Shown: one piece after another, positions 33,873 to 43,821 of the stretch
Numbering within the stretch: the stretch's first letter is position 1
Layout of the letters: each line of letters begins with the position of its first letter
From: DAHVFK01 sp035310985
GTDB lineage: Bacteria > Pseudomonadota > Gammaproteobacteria > Burkholderiales > SG8-39
NCBI GenBank assembly: GCA_035310985.1
Contig: DATGDH010000082.1
Coordinates: 17,276 to 81,275, forward strand
Reading direction: 5' to 3'
Length of the DNA: 64,000 bases
Notes under the pieces: model-generated
What the model was told of the DNA's origin: nothing
The model's input: only the letters and a program-made list of their open reading frames with translations
Database searches by the model: none
Program-made: the position numbers and the translations under genes

Positions 33873-35575
33873 CCGTGCGGCAAGCCGCACGACCCTCGGT
33901 CGGCAGGGTCTCCTGGTGCTGGGTGCTCGCTGCCACCACCATCCTTTCGGGACTGGTGTCGATGCTCTTCATTGTCTACGACACCAAGTATCCGGATGTG
34001 GCGCCACGGCTGTTCATCTTCCCGTATCTGCTGCGGGAACAGGACGTCGCGGGTTCGATTCTCGTCATCGCACTCGCAGCGGCGGCTTGGATGCTCAGGA
34101 AACGCCCCCCGCCGATCGACCTTGTGCGGGTGCTCGGGCAAAACCCCTGGCTCACTGCGGCTGGGGCGTTCATCGGCCTTTGCGCGGCAATGCGCCTGGT
34201 CGCTTACAACCACGCGCTGGCCGGGGACGAGCATCTCGCTTTGTTTCAGGCACGGGCATTCGCCGCGTGCCATTTGACGGGACATTTCCCGCGCGATCTC
34301 GTGTCCTACTTGATCCCGGAGACCTTTCAGGACCGCTGGCTGATCGTGGCGAACGACGGGCGCGTGGCCTCCATCTACTGGCCCGGGTTTTCGCTGATTC
34401 TTGCGCCGTTCACGCTCATCGGGGCGCCCTGGGCCTGCAACCCGCTGCTCGCGTCCCTCTCGCTCGTTCTCATGTCGAAAGTGGCGTCGCGCCTGACCTC
34501 GAATCCCCGCGCCGGCGGCTGGGCCATGCTGTTCGCGCTGGCATCCCCCGGGTTCCTGGGCATGGCGCTGTCGTACTTCTCGATGACCGCGCACCTGTTT
34601 CTGAACCTTTTATTCGCCTCGCTGCTCCTCGATCGAACGCGCACGCGGGTTCTCGCCGCTGGCGTCGTCGGCTCGCTCGCGCTGACGCTGAGCAATCCCG
34701 TGCCGCACATGCTGTTCGCGCTGCCCTGGGTCGTCTGGATCGGCCGGCAGCCCGGCGGACGCCGCCAGTTGATCATGCTCGGCGCCGGGTACGCCCCTCT
34801 TGCCCTTATCCTCGGTCTGGGGTGGTGGCTTTTCTTGCGCCATCTGCAGGGAGGCACGGGCGTGCTGCCCTACGCTGCAGACGGCGACCCAGTCCATCGC
34901 CTAGCAAACCTGCTCTGGTACCTGCTGCTCGAGTTCAGGGTCGTATTCACCTTTCCCGGAACCGAAACGCTCGCCAACCGAATCGGCGAGCAGGTTCGCC
35001 TCTGGAGCTGGGCGGTCCCCGGACTACCATTGCTCGCCCTCGCCGGCTGGTGGGTGCTCGGCCGGCGCGTCCCCGGGCTACGCCTGTTCGCCTTTTCGCT
35101 CGTCGCCACCCTGCTCGGATACCTGTTCGTGAGCTTCGATCAGGGCTACGGCTGGGGCGCCCGCTACGTTCATCCCGCGTGGAGCGCACTGCCGATCCTG
35201 GCTTCGGCAGCCATGGTATCCATCAGCCAAGGCGACGACGCTCGTCAGCTCGGGCACTACGTCGCGCGACTTGCGCTGTACAGCCTGGTATTCGCCACCG
35301 CGCTGCGCTTGTTCCAGATCCATCTCTTCATGGCGGACCAGCTGGCGCTGCGGCCGCCGTTCGACCGCGGCGCGCGCGAGATCGTCTTCATTGCCCCCAA
35401 TCTCGAGTTCTATGCACAGGACTTCGTGCAGAACGACCCGTTCCTGCGGAAACCGGTGATCTTCATGATGTCCCACGGCGGCTTGCGGGACTATCGAGAA
35501 GTGATAAGGCGACGCTACCCGCACGCCAGGCTGACTTACGACGGACCGAACGGCCAGACCTGGAAGCTAGAGTGA
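33869..35575 (+). CDS. Polytopic GT-C-like membrane glycosyltransferase
   Basis: This 568-aa inner-membrane protein has about 12 hydrophobic segments and a C-terminal soluble tail (from about residue 490). It contains the loop LVAYNHALAGDEHLALFQAR near residue 115, an acidic motif in the first periplasmic loop that resembles the catalytic site of GT39/GT83-type enzymes. WGARYVHPAWSALPILA appears further on. It is expected to take a lipid-linked sugar as donor; the acceptor is unknown. The start overlaps the stop of the GT4 gene (ATGA). It converges with a methyltransferase gene, with stops overlapping by 9 bp. No firm family name can be given from reading alone. Confidence 0.75.
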   Translation: MTVRQAARPSVGRVSWCWVLAATTILSGLVSMLFIVYDTKYPDVAPRLFIFPYLLREQDVAGSILVIALAAAAWMLRKRPPPIDLVRVLGQNPWLTAAGAFIGLCAAMRLVAYNHALAGDEHLALFQARAFAACHLTGHFPRDLVSYLIPETFQDRWLIVANDGRVASIYWPGFSLILAPFTLIGAPWACNPLLASLSLVLMSKVASRLTSNPRAGGWAMLFALASPGFLGMALSYFSMTAHLFLNLLFASLLLDRTRTRVLAAGVVGSLALTLSNPVPHMLFALPWVVWIGRQPGGRRQLIMLGAGYAPLALILGLGWWLFLRHLQGGTGVLPYAADGDPVHRLANLLWYLLLEFRVVFTFPGTETLANRIGEQVRLWSWAVPGLPLLALAGWWVLGRRVPGLRLFAFSLVATLLGYLFVSFDQGYGWGARYVHPAWSALPILASAAMVSISQGDDARQLGHYVARLALYSLVFATALRLFQIHLFMADQLALRPPFDRGAREIVFIAPNLEFYAQDFVQNDPFLRKPVIFMMSHGGLRDYREVIRRRYPHARLTYDGPNGQTWKLE

Positions 35576-36265
35576 GGCGTTTGCCCGCACCGTGAAGCAG
35601 ATCTCAAGCCGGTTTGGAAGACACCACGACCAGAGCGACCTGCGGTATCGAGCTACCGGCAGGATCGCACCGGCGCAATCGAGCGCGCGTAGCAGTTCCT
35701 CCCATTCGCGCGCTCCCAGGTAATCTGCGGCCACCATCGCGCCTCGCGGCGCGTTTCCGAGAAAATCGAGCAGCCAAAGCCGGAAACCGTCGAGCGGCCG
35801 GCCGGCCAGGTGGTCCTTGATGACGATGGGCCCTCCACCCGTGACGCGCAGCGCCTCACGCAGCAGGCCGATTCTCCCCTCCGGCTTGACATGGTGAAGC
35901 ACGTTGCAGAAGAGGGCGCAATCGAATGAACGATCGCGAAAGGGGAGCCGGCAACCGTCGAAACGTGCGAACGGAATACTCAGGTCCGGCATGGCCCTTC
36001 CCGCAACATCCACTCCCGCCACCGATTTGCCGGGCAGAAGCGAGGCAATGGCTTCCCCGATCAAGCCGCTCCCCGCGCCGATGTCGATGATTCTGCAGGA
36101 ACCGACGGGGAGCAGAGCCGCCAGGTCCAGCATCATCTCGATCTGGTAGCGCGGCTTGCGGTAGCGACACCACGGGTCGCGCCGCACGAAGTGCTCGAGG
36201 ACCGCTGCCTCGCTTGGAAGCGTATTCCCCCGGGGTCTGCCAGGCAAAGGCTCGAGAAATTTCAT
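35567..36265 (-). CDS. Class I SAM-dependent methyltransferase
   Basis: This 232-aa protein has methyltransferase motif I IIDIGAGSGLIGEAIASLL near residue 54, followed by AGVDVAG and the post-motif CALFCNVLHHVKPEGRIGLL. The LHHVKPEGR segment resembles methylases acting on small or lipid-linked molecules. The C-terminal part has no membrane segment. The ATG at 36265 is chosen because it overlaps the GtrA stop in an ATGA junction, which implies coupling. It is the last gene of a seven-gene minus-strand unit that begins with the GT2 gene at 44969. Confidence 0.88.
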   Translation of the reverse strand: MKFLEPLPGRPRGNTLPSEAAVLEHFVRRDPWCRYRKPRYQIEMMLDLAALLPVGSCRIIDIGAGSGLIGEAIASLLPGKSVAGVDVAGRAMPDLSIPFARFDGCRLPFRDRSFDCALFCNVLHHVKPEGRIGLLREALRVTGGGPIVIKDHLAGRPLDGFRLWLLDFLGNAPRGAMVAADYLGAREWEELLRALDCAGAILPVARYRRSLWSWCLPNRLEICFTVRANASL

Positions 36266-36657
36266 CCCGCTTGGCGACTTCCCCGCGCGCGACGAACGCG
36301 CAGCGCCCACCTGCTTGCCGCAAAATTGAACGCGAACAACAGGACCGTGACTAGAGGCGATGCCAAAGGCACCGACATCCCGCCGAGATCGACAAACACA
36401 AACATGCCCGCAATCGAGAGCGGAAGATTTGCGCTCGCCGTGAAAGCGTAGCGGGCGAAGGAAGATCGGCTCTGCTCCGCCTGTTCAAAGGTCCAGCCGC
36501 TGTGCAGCCGATAGCCCAGCGTCACGACAACGCAGAACGACAGCACCGACGAAACTGCGTAATGCAGGCCCACCCAGTCACCGACGATCATGATTACGTT
36601 GTGCAGCAGCGCGCAGGCGAGGCCAACGAGCAGGAAGCGGCTGAGAACCGGGTTCAT
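36262..36657 (-). CDS. GtrA family membrane protein
   Basis: This 131-aa protein is a stand-alone GtrA domain of four hydrophobic helices. RFLLVGLACALLHNVIMIVGDW is at the N-terminus, YRLHSGWTF follows the second helix, and the last helix is LVTVLLFAFNFAASRWAL. GtrA proteins are proposed to flip or present polyprenyl-phosphate sugars for periplasmic glycosyltransferases. It lies 6 bp after one methyltransferase gene and overlaps another by 4 bp, so it is part of the same transcript. It is distinct from the GtrA domain fused to the GT2 enzyme at 12230-13312. Confidence 0.88.
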   Translation of the reverse strand: MNPVLSRFLLVGLACALLHNVIMIVGDWVGLHYAVSSVLSFCVVVTLGYRLHSGWTFEQAEQSRSSFARYAFTASANLPLSIAGMFVFVDLGGMSVPLASPLVTVLLFAFNFAASRWALRVRRARGSRQAG

Positions 36658-36663
36658 TCGACC

Positions 36664-37359
36664 TCAATCGCCTCGACGGAACAAGCCAACGTAAACGCAG
36701 GCGTTATTTGCGGTGACTGCTTTAGGCGTTATTCGCTCTTCGATCCACGCGCGGATATTCATGGGCACCGTGACCAGCGCACAGAGTGCGAGCCCCAGCA
36801 GAGGAATCTTGCGCAGGACGTGCACCATGCCGAGAGTCCGAAATACCGTCGTCCACGCCAACGGGCCGACGACGGGGAACATCGCCACGAGCTCGAAGCC
36901 GCGCGACTCGATCTCGCGCTGCAGTCCCTCGGCGGTCCATCTGCGGAAATCGTGCGGATGGGCGTGGTAAAGCCAAGTGCCGTGCGTCGACAGGAGCATC
37001 CGGCCTCCGTTTCGCAGCACGCGGCGCGCCTCGCCCAGGTACGTGGCGAGGTCCCATACGTGCTCAAGCACCTGGAAGGAGGCGACCACGTCGTATTCGG
37101 CATCGCCGCAGTCGAGCGTACCGTCGCCGCGGATCCGCACTTCGTGCGCTGCATCTATGTCCGCGCCGCGGTAGTGCGCGCCCGCGGCGGCGAACCAAGG
37201 CTCATACGGACGCGTACCGCATCCGAAATCGAGCGCCCGCGCGCCCTTCAACCCGAGGGCCGCATCGGCGAGCACGCCGCGCAGGACGCGTGCCATTTCC
37301 CGCAGCACCAGCCAGTCCGGCTGCCAGATCCTCGGCGCGGCACGTCGGTCATCGTGCAT
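36664..37359 (-). CDS. Class I SAM-dependent methyltransferase
   Basis: This 231-aa methyltransferase has motif I ALDFGCGTRPYEPWFAAAG near residue 40, then YRGADIDAAHEVRI and YDVVASFQVLEHVWDLATYL. A hydrophobic segment near residues 175-200 suggests membrane contact. The ATG at 37359 follows the previous stop by 4 bp and is preferred over in-frame codons that would overlap the upstream gene by about 100 bp. It has the typical look of SAM methylases in O-antigen and exopolysaccharide loci. The substrate is unknown. Confidence 0.87.
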   Translation of the reverse strand: MHDDRRAAPRIWQPDWLVLREMARVLRGVLADAALGLKGARALDFGCGTRPYEPWFAAAGAHYRGADIDAAHEVRIRGDGTLDCGDAEYDVVASFQVLEHVWDLATYLGEARRVLRNGGRMLLSTHGTWLYHAHPHDFRRWTAEGLQREIESRGFELVAMFPVVGPLAWTTVFRTLGMVHVLRKIPLLGLALCALVTVPMNIRAWIEERITPKAVTANNACVYVGLFRRGD

Positions 37360-37363
37360 GGCT

Positions 37364-39310
37364 TCAACTCTCTCCGGGAACCTTGCCGGTACTTGTACGA
37401 CACTGTGCGGGAAGCGGCGCCAGGTCGCTTCCCCACGCCGATAGCTTGCCGAGATCGACATGACGGCCGGATCGCAGAAAATTCAGAATCACGTGATCGC
37501 CGAACGCTTCCAGCCGCGCGTCGAACTCCGTGTAGTTGCGCGACCATCCGTTCAGCAACGGTTCGGTCACGGCTGTCTGCCCCCGAAATAGGCTTGGACA
37601 AGCCCTTTCGATCCGGTCGAAAAGCGCTGAAACCCGATGCTCCTCCTTCGCCTCGGCCGGGTCGCGAGCCGCAGGGCGGAGCCCGCAACTCGCCGCCGAC
37701 AGGGCCTCGTGCGCCGGCAGCGGGCGCACGATCCAGTTCACCACGCGGGAAAGCTCGTCGGCGACGTCGGGCCGCCATGCAATCGTGAAACAGTCCTCCG
37801 GATCCACGCGCAAGCCGATGCGAACGAGCGTTCGGTCATAGGCCTGCAGGGCTGCAACGGGCGGTCGGCCAGCAACGGGCATGATATCGCGGCCAAGTAC
37901 GCGCACGTGCCCGCGATAGCGGTTGAGCAACGCGGCCAGCCTCGGCGAGTCGGGAGGAAGGCTGTGCTGGCCTCGGAAGTTCACGAACGACGACTCCGGG
38001 TTCAGAAACGGCGCGATCACGGCCAATGGAAGTACCTCGACCGTGAGGTAGAGCGCGGGTTCGCGTAGCGCGCGCTGCGGCACATCATACGCGAGCCAGC
38101 GCTTCGACCACGGCTCTGCAATGAACCACCGGGCCGGCGACGCGATGACCGTCATGCCGACCTGAAGCACGAGTAGCAGTACGAGGACAATGCGGGCTGC
38201 AATGGGCGGCAGCGCGCGCTCGACGAGGCGCGCAAGACACACGCCTGCGAGCAGAAGCACGATCAGCCCATAGCGCGCGTTCGCAGAACTCACGAGCCAC
38301 AGCGCGAACGCGACGCCGAAGAAAGCAAACACGCGCCAGTCCGGGCCGCGCAATGCGCTTTCCCGGCCCCCACGGCGCATCGCTGCCGCCGCGGGTAGGC
38401 CGACAGCTACGGCAAGCAGTGCCGCGAACCGCAGGTCGGGGGCGAAGTTCTCGGAGTAGAGGCTGCGGTCCAGTGAAATCATGCGGAAGGGAAAGCCAAG
38501 CAATCCCCTCAAGCCGTCGACGCCGAAGCGGTCGCCCACCTGATTGACGGCCGGCCAGTACGGCGACCGAAACCAGGCGTTCATGAGCGGAAACACGGGA
38601 TTGCCGAATTCGCGCTGCATCAGAGCGAGCCACGGGCCGGCCAGAACGCCGACCGCCAGGACGCCTCCGGCGGCGTAGCAGAAGAAGGCGCGCCATCTCG
38701 CCATCCCCCGCATCCCCGGCATTGCCGCGGCGAGCGGCAGCGCCGCGAGCCCGAAGATCGCAGCCGAGTACTTGAGGGCAGCCGCGACGCCGAACAGCAC
38801 CCCTGCGAGCGCCGCGCGGCGCACGGCGTTTCCCGGCGCTTCGTCCACCAGCAGCAGCAGACCCGCGAGCATGGGAGGAATGATCAGAGGGTCCAGGAAC
38901 GAGGTCCCGATCGTCTCCCAGAGCACCGCAGTGGCCGCGCCCAGAGCCGCAGCCAGAAGAGAGAGAACCGTCCGGTCGGTATCCCCCCGATGCGCAAACA
39001 GCCTCCAGGCGAGCAGATACAGCAGCGGCAAAGACAGGCTGTGCATCGCCGCAAGCACGACCGACACGACGGCGCTATGCCATCCGCCGGAAACCATCAA
39101 GTAGAAAGGGAAGTAGCCGACCGGGTTGAGGTAGCTCTGTGCGCTGGCCGCGAAAAAGTCCCGCCCGACGCGCTGGTCGAGCCACTCGTACGGAAGGTAA
39201 TAGTGGTAATTGAGAAGGTCCCAGTTGAGGTCCTTGCCGGCGTAAAGCGTCCACACCGCGCATGCCACGGCGGGCAGGGCAAAGACCCAGACGCGCCGCG
39301 AAGCGCCCAC
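37364..39310 (-). CDS. Polytopic membrane protein of a glycan locus
   Basis: This 648-aa inner-membrane protein has about 11 hydrophobic segments and a soluble C-terminal region (about 480-648). The N-terminal loop AGKDLNWDLLNYHYYLPYEWLDQRVGRDFF, followed by AQSYLNPVGYFPFYLM, is a sequence I recognise from uncharacterised bacterial membrane proteins. It has acidic and aromatic residues where GT-C enzymes bind lipid-linked sugars. The biochemical role is unknown; GT-C glycosyltransferase activity is the best guess. The GTG start shares one base with the stop of the DUF2723 gene, so the two are translationally coupled. Confidence 0.78.
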   Translation of the reverse strand: MGASRRVWVFALPAVACAVWTLYAGKDLNWDLLNYHYYLPYEWLDQRVGRDFFAASAQSYLNPVGYFPFYLMVSGGWHSAVVSVVLAAMHSLSLPLLYLLAWRLFAHRGDTDRTVLSLLAAALGAATAVLWETIGTSFLDPLIIPPMLAGLLLLVDEAPGNAVRRAALAGVLFGVAAALKYSAAIFGLAALPLAAAMPGMRGMARWRAFFCYAAGGVLAVGVLAGPWLALMQREFGNPVFPLMNAWFRSPYWPAVNQVGDRFGVDGLRGLLGFPFRMISLDRSLYSENFAPDLRFAALLAVAVGLPAAAAMRRGGRESALRGPDWRVFAFFGVAFALWLVSSANARYGLIVLLLAGVCLARLVERALPPIAARIVLVLLLVLQVGMTVIASPARWFIAEPWSKRWLAYDVPQRALREPALYLTVEVLPLAVIAPFLNPESSFVNFRGQHSLPPDSPRLAALLNRYRGHVRVLGRDIMPVAGRPPVAALQAYDRTLVRIGLRVDPEDCFTIAWRPDVADELSRVVNWIVRPLPAHEALSAASCGLRPAARDPAEAKEEHRVSALFDRIERACPSLFRGQTAVTEPLLNGWSRNYTEFDARLEAFGDHVILNFLRSGRHVDLGKLSAWGSDLAPLPAQCRTSTGKVPGES

Positions 39311-41382
39311 TACTGACCCCTGAGCAGTCGCTCGCGGCGCTCCATGTCGTGGCGCAGCGCGTTCAGCGCACTCTCATCTCCGGCTTGGCGGTAGAGATCT
39401 TCGAGCGCCGCGACTGCCTTGTTTTCCGGCGACGGCCAGACAGACACGGCGTTCTTGAAATCTTCGATTGCGCCCACCTTGTCGCCGGCATTTAAACGCA
39501 ACACCGCCCGGATGCCAAAGATCCTCGACACATAGGACTTCCGGACATCCGGGGGCATGAGGCTGCGAGCGCGATTCAGGAGCGCATAGACGTCGCCCGC
39601 CGTATAGCCGTTTTTGTTCACGATCAGCCCTTCGGCCAGCCCGAGCGCGCCGTAGAAGTCGTCCGCCAGTGCCGCAACGTCGCGCTTCGTACGCTCGTCC
39701 AGCAGCTCGGGCTTTTGCAGGTCGTGCCCGAGCAGTGCCGCGTATTGGCGCCGCAGATCGTCCTGCTGAGACGCGATCCAGGCGTTTTTGTCGTGCGTGT
39801 TCAGAATCGAAGCCTCGAAGAAGCGCTGCAGGTCGGGCGGAATGTCGACGACGACGTGCTGCGGATCGGTGGTCGACTTGTCTACGAGGTTGTACAGCCA
39901 GCGGTCGCGCCGCCCATAGCCCGCGAAGCGCATCGTCGTCAAGGCAATCGGTCCCTTCTGCTGGTCAATGACCTCGCGCAGCTTGGCCTGTATTTCTTTT
40001 TCGGTTGCAGTAAAGGGCGAGAACAGACGGTTTCCGAGGACCAGGCCCCTCCACTGGTACAGCGTGATGTCGGGCCGCTCGTGCTCGATCAGGTGGAAGT
40101 AAGCGATCGTGGCCATATCGAACTCGGTGCCCACGAACACGGTCGCATTCTGCGGAAGCGTGCGCAGCACGGCATGCGCGTAGCGCTTGGCCCAGTCGTA
40201 GTGCTCGAGGAGATTCGTTCTGCTGCCCACGAACAGAATGAGCGCGAGCAGCGCGCCAACGATGCCGACCGAGGGCGCGGCGCGGAGCGAAAACCTGTCT
40301 CGCAACCAGGCGAAACCCAGCCCCAGCCACAGCGCCACGATCGCGTAGGCCGGCAGCGGGTACACGTGATAGACATGCGCCGACACCGAGTCGTAGTCGA
40401 AGTCGAGCAGCAACAGTAGCACCAGCGAGGGTCCGAGGAAGGCCACGACGAGAAACGCACTGACTCGATTGCCGAAGGTTCGGCGAAGGTTCGCGGCGCC
40501 CGCAGCCGCGACAAGCGTGCCGAGCACCGCGAACTGGACGAGCAGCTGCTCGCCCAGGAAACGGATGAACTTGACGTGGTCGAGCCAGTTCGCCGATAGC
40601 GAGACGTCCACCCCGCGATAGCCGGCGCGGGTAAAGAAAAACCAGAACTTTGGGAAGGTGTCCAAAGGCCCATCGAAGCTGATCGGCAGCGGCATCAGCG
40701 ACCGGTAGACCATCCACGCGTACGGCAGCAGGCCGAGCACTACCAGCCAGAGAAGCAGCGGCAGCCGCTTCAGAAGCTCGGCCCTCCTCGGCCAGAGGAG
40801 GACGACAAATGCCGGTGCCACGAGTAGCATCAGCGGCCAGTGGTTGCTCATGCCAAGCCCGAACAAAAAGGCCATCGTCGGAAGAATGAAGCGATCGCTG
40901 GGATCGGGCGGTGCGTTCGGCGGGCACGCGCGCAGGCCGAGGTAGGCCAACACGAGCAGGAAGAAGGTGTTTAGCGTGTAGGTCCCCTTGGCGATGATGG
41001 CCTGCGACCAGAACACCGGGGAAAAGCCGAGCGCGAACGCTGCGAGGTAAGCAGGCAGTCGCCCCGGGATCAGGCGCCGCGCGACCAGCCAGGCGGCAGA
41101 GCCGGTGAGCGCGCCGAAAAACGCACTCGCAAGATGCACGCGGTACGCGACCGAGCCGAACGGCAGCTTAGAGAACAGGTGGCCGATCAGCGTATATAGC
41201 GGGTATCCGGGCGGATGTTCGATCCCGAGAAAATAACTCGACAGGATGAACAGCCCGTCGTCCTCCAGGGAGACCGTGCGCGGCGACGTGGCCGCATACA
41301 AGGCGAACAGCACGACGGCGACCAGGCCCGCCTGTAGCCAGTCTGCGCGCCTTGCGCGGAAGGGCTGTGGTGGCGTCAGCAT
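39310..41382 (-). CDS. DUF2723 membrane protein with C-terminal repeats (TMEM260-like)
   Basis: This 690-aa protein has an N-terminal DUF2723 region. After the first helix it reads TVSLEDDGLFILSSYFLGIEHPPGYPLYTLIGHLFSKLP, with the acidic pair and HPPGYPLY motif of that family, and about ten membrane helices follow. The last 200 residues are soluble and partly TPR-like (ALNRARSLMPPDVRKSYVSRIFGIRAVLRLNAGDKVGAIEDFKNAV). DUF2723 includes eukaryotic TMEM260, a protein O-mannosyltransferase, so a protein or lipid glycosyltransferase role is likely. The ATG at 41382 is chosen because the first helix follows shortly. A 186-bp gap separates it from the YfhO-like gene upstream. Confidence 0.88.
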   Translation of the reverse strand: MLTPPQPFRARRADWLQAGLVAVVLFALYAATSPRTVSLEDDGLFILSSYFLGIEHPPGYPLYTLIGHLFSKLPFGSVAYRVHLASAFFGALTGSAAWLVARRLIPGRLPAYLAAFALGFSPVFWSQAIIAKGTYTLNTFFLLVLAYLGLRACPPNAPPDPSDRFILPTMAFLFGLGMSNHWPLMLLVAPAFVVLLWPRRAELLKRLPLLLWLVVLGLLPYAWMVYRSLMPLPISFDGPLDTFPKFWFFFTRAGYRGVDVSLSANWLDHVKFIRFLGEQLLVQFAVLGTLVAAAGAANLRRTFGNRVSAFLVVAFLGPSLVLLLLLDFDYDSVSAHVYHVYPLPAYAIVALWLGLGFAWLRDRFSLRAAPSVGIVGALLALILFVGSRTNLLEHYDWAKRYAHAVLRTLPQNATVFVGTEFDMATIAYFHLIEHERPDITLYQWRGLVLGNRLFSPFTATEKEIQAKLREVIDQQKGPIALTTMRFAGYGRRDRWLYNLVDKSTTDPQHVVVDIPPDLQRFFEASILNTHDKNAWIASQQDDLRRQYAALLGHDLQKPELLDERTKRDVAALADDFYGALGLAEGLIVNKNGYTAGDVYALLNRARSLMPPDVRKSYVSRIFGIRAVLRLNAGDKVGAIEDFKNAVSVWPSPENKAVAALEDLYRQAGDESALNALRHDMERRERLLRGQ

Positions 41383-41568
41383 CAGCACGGCCTCGCGGGC
41401 GGGCCGTACCGAGCGATCGAGGTGCAATTCATATTTGCAGACAAATTTCGCGCCATCGCCGGATGGTACCGGAACGAGGCGAATAGCTCCGCGAACGTCC
41501 TTGCGCAAGGCTTGCTTGGTCCCTTCGATGTGAAGCCGCTCGGGGACTCAGCCACGCGCGTTCCCCTC

Positions 41569-43821
41569 TTAGCGGCGTGCCAGCAGCAGAGCGCAGATCC
41601 ATGCGGGCCAGGCCAGCACCGATAGAAGAACGCCAAGATAGAAGAGTGGCGGCGCGTATTCGATCCTCAGGTGGTGATGGCCGCGACCGAGCGCCACCCC
41701 GCGCAACGCGTAGTCCGCGGGTACGAGCTTGTAGCGCGACTGGCTGCTGCCCTCGAGCGGCACGGCACGCCAGCCGTCGGCCCAGGCGTCGGTTATGAGC
41801 AGGATCGCCGGATTCTGCAAGTCCGCCTCGATGTCCATGAAATCTGTGCCCTCGCGCTCGATGGTCGCCCGGCCCTGCGCCTGGCCCGCGACGGGTTCCG
41901 GGTCGGGCGGCTGCTCGAGGATGACCTCCTTGCGTGGATTGAATGACGCCTCCCCCATGGCGCTCAGAATCCCGTTACGATGCACGTGGACCTGGTACGT
42001 GCTGAGGAGCTCCAGGTGTCCGAGCGGCGGCGTGGCTCCGGGGACGATCTGCGTCATTCCGTCCTCGCGCACCACGACGTACTTCACGCGCACCATGGTC
42101 AGGAGCGGACTGAAGCGGCGAAATTCCACGTACTGGGTCGCAGACTTCGGATCCTCGTCTTCGGTCCACGCGATTAGCTCGGCATAGCGCCGCGTTACGT
42201 CCGGGTCGTAGCCCCAGGCGTCGAACGCGTGCATGGACATCGCGTCGTTCGGCGCCTCGAGATTCAGGATCCGATAGTCGCCCGGATGCGCGGCGAGATA
42301 GGCGCGCAGTTCGGGGACGGCGACTTGAACAGAATCGAATGTAGGGCGATGCAGCCGCGCGAACACGAACACCTCGGCAATCGCGAGCGCGCCGAGGACG
42401 AGCGCGACGCGCGGCTCGCGGCGCACCCAGATTGCGAGCAAGACGCCCGCAGCGAGCGTCAAACCGGCAATGAACAGCCCGAGCGCGGCGAAGGAACGGC
42501 TGGCTGCTATGAGCGCGGGGCGCTCGTAGCCCGTCGCCGCAAGGGCTGTCTGCCCTGAGGCCTGCATCGCTTTCATGACAGGGGTCCAATCCGACAGCAA
42601 GACCGCGGTCGCGCCGATGAGCAGCGCGACCACGCCCGCGCCACCGGCCAGCAGCGCGCGACGCGCCACGGCTCGGTCGCGCAGGATCCGGTCCAGTCCG
42701 TAGCCGGCGAACAGGACGAGAATGAGCGCCGCCGGAAAGATGAACTTGCCCGTGCCGCGGAACCTGTCGAAGAGCGGCACCCAGCGGTACAGGAAAGCGA
42801 ATAGCGGTGTGTAGTCGCCGAGCGCAAGAACGAGCGCGGCGACGAGCGTGACGACCAATGCGCGCTTGCCCGCAACACGCGCTACGGACATTCCGTAGGC
42901 CGCGAGCGCGAGCCCCCCGACTCCAACGAAGGCGCTTGCCTCCCACGGGTACCATCTGCCCCAGTACGTATGTCCCGTGAAGTCCCCGAAGAAATCCGGG
43001 GCCAGGAGCGTGAGCAGGTTCTCCGGCGGAAAGCTGAACGACGCGGCGAATGCGGCCGGCAGCGGCAACCCTCGCACCGTTTCCTCGGTCGCTTGAATTC
43101 CGGCGAGCAGCTGAACCGACGCAAGCAGCGCGCCGCCTGCAAGGATACCGACGATGCCGGAGAGTGCGGCGAGGCGCCCGCGCTCGACCTCCGCCACGCG
43201 CATCGACGCGTAGATGCCGACCGCGATCGCGGCGAAATAGACATACTGCGGGTGGCCGCCAAAGATCTGCATCGCCACGGCGAACATGCCGATCAGGCAC
43301 CATGTCCGGCTACGACGCGCGAGCCACTCGTCTACGGCAAGAAACTCGAGCGGTACCCAGGCCATCGTCGACAGGTTCGTGAGGTGGCCGGCAAACACGC
43401 GCAGGAACGTCGGCGCGCAGAACATCGCGAGCGCGCCGGAAACGAAGGCCGCGAAGGGATGAAGGCCGCGCCGCGAAGCCCAGAGGAAGGTGAACGCAGC
43501 GAGCAGCCACAGGTTGATGGCAATATTCCAGTTCGCCGCCAGTGGCAGCGGCAGAACCATGAAGAGCCAATTGACGGGGTAGAGCAGCGCCGATTGCATG
43601 CCGCCGAAGTACGGCGCACCGGCGAAAATGTACGGATTCCAAAGGGCGAGATTACCCTTCGCGAGCTCGCCGAAACCGAAGGACCTCCAGGGAAGGAACT
43701 GCTGGCCCATGTCGCCGCCGGCGATGCCGAGGACTCTCGTGCCCGGAGCGTAGAGCGTATCGCCCAGCGCCGCGAGGACCAGCAGTGCGAGGCCGACCAG
43801 CGCGGCCGTGCGCGCCGTCAA
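41569..43821 (-). CDS. YfhO family membrane protein
   Basis: This 750-aa protein has 12-14 hydrophobic segments with the family sequence FLPWRSFGFGELAKGNLALWNPYIFAGAPYFGG early on. YWGRWYPWEASAFVGVGGL follows in the middle. A C-terminal periplasmic beta-rich domain (about 540-720) is followed by a final helix. YfhO proteins are GT-C-like enzymes implicated in glycosylating surface polymers. The start is taken as TTG at 43821, which overlaps the stop of the GT2 gene as TTGA and fits the beginning of the first helix; this choice is moderately secure. It is the second gene of the minus-strand unit led by the GT2 gene. Confidence 0.9.
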   Translation of the reverse strand: MTARTAALVGLALLVLAALGDTLYAPGTRVLGIAGGDMGQQFLPWRSFGFGELAKGNLALWNPYIFAGAPYFGGMQSALLYPVNWLFMVLPLPLAANWNIAINLWLLAAFTFLWASRRGLHPFAAFVSGALAMFCAPTFLRVFAGHLTNLSTMAWVPLEFLAVDEWLARRSRTWCLIGMFAVAMQIFGGHPQYVYFAAIAVGIYASMRVAEVERGRLAALSGIVGILAGGALLASVQLLAGIQATEETVRGLPLPAAFAASFSFPPENLLTLLAPDFFGDFTGHTYWGRWYPWEASAFVGVGGLALAAYGMSVARVAGKRALVVTLVAALVLALGDYTPLFAFLYRWVPLFDRFRGTGKFIFPAALILVLFAGYGLDRILRDRAVARRALLAGGAGVVALLIGATAVLLSDWTPVMKAMQASGQTALAATGYERPALIAASRSFAALGLFIAGLTLAAGVLLAIWVRREPRVALVLGALAIAEVFVFARLHRPTFDSVQVAVPELRAYLAAHPGDYRILNLEAPNDAMSMHAFDAWGYDPDVTRRYAELIAWTEDEDPKSATQYVEFRRFSPLLTMVRVKYVVVREDGMTQIVPGATPPLGHLELLSTYQVHVHRNGILSAMGEASFNPRKEVILEQPPDPEPVAGQAQGRATIEREGTDFMDIEADLQNPAILLITDAWADGWRAVPLEGSSQSRYKLVPADYALRGVALGRGHHHLRIEYAPPLFYLGVLLSVLAWPAWICALLLARR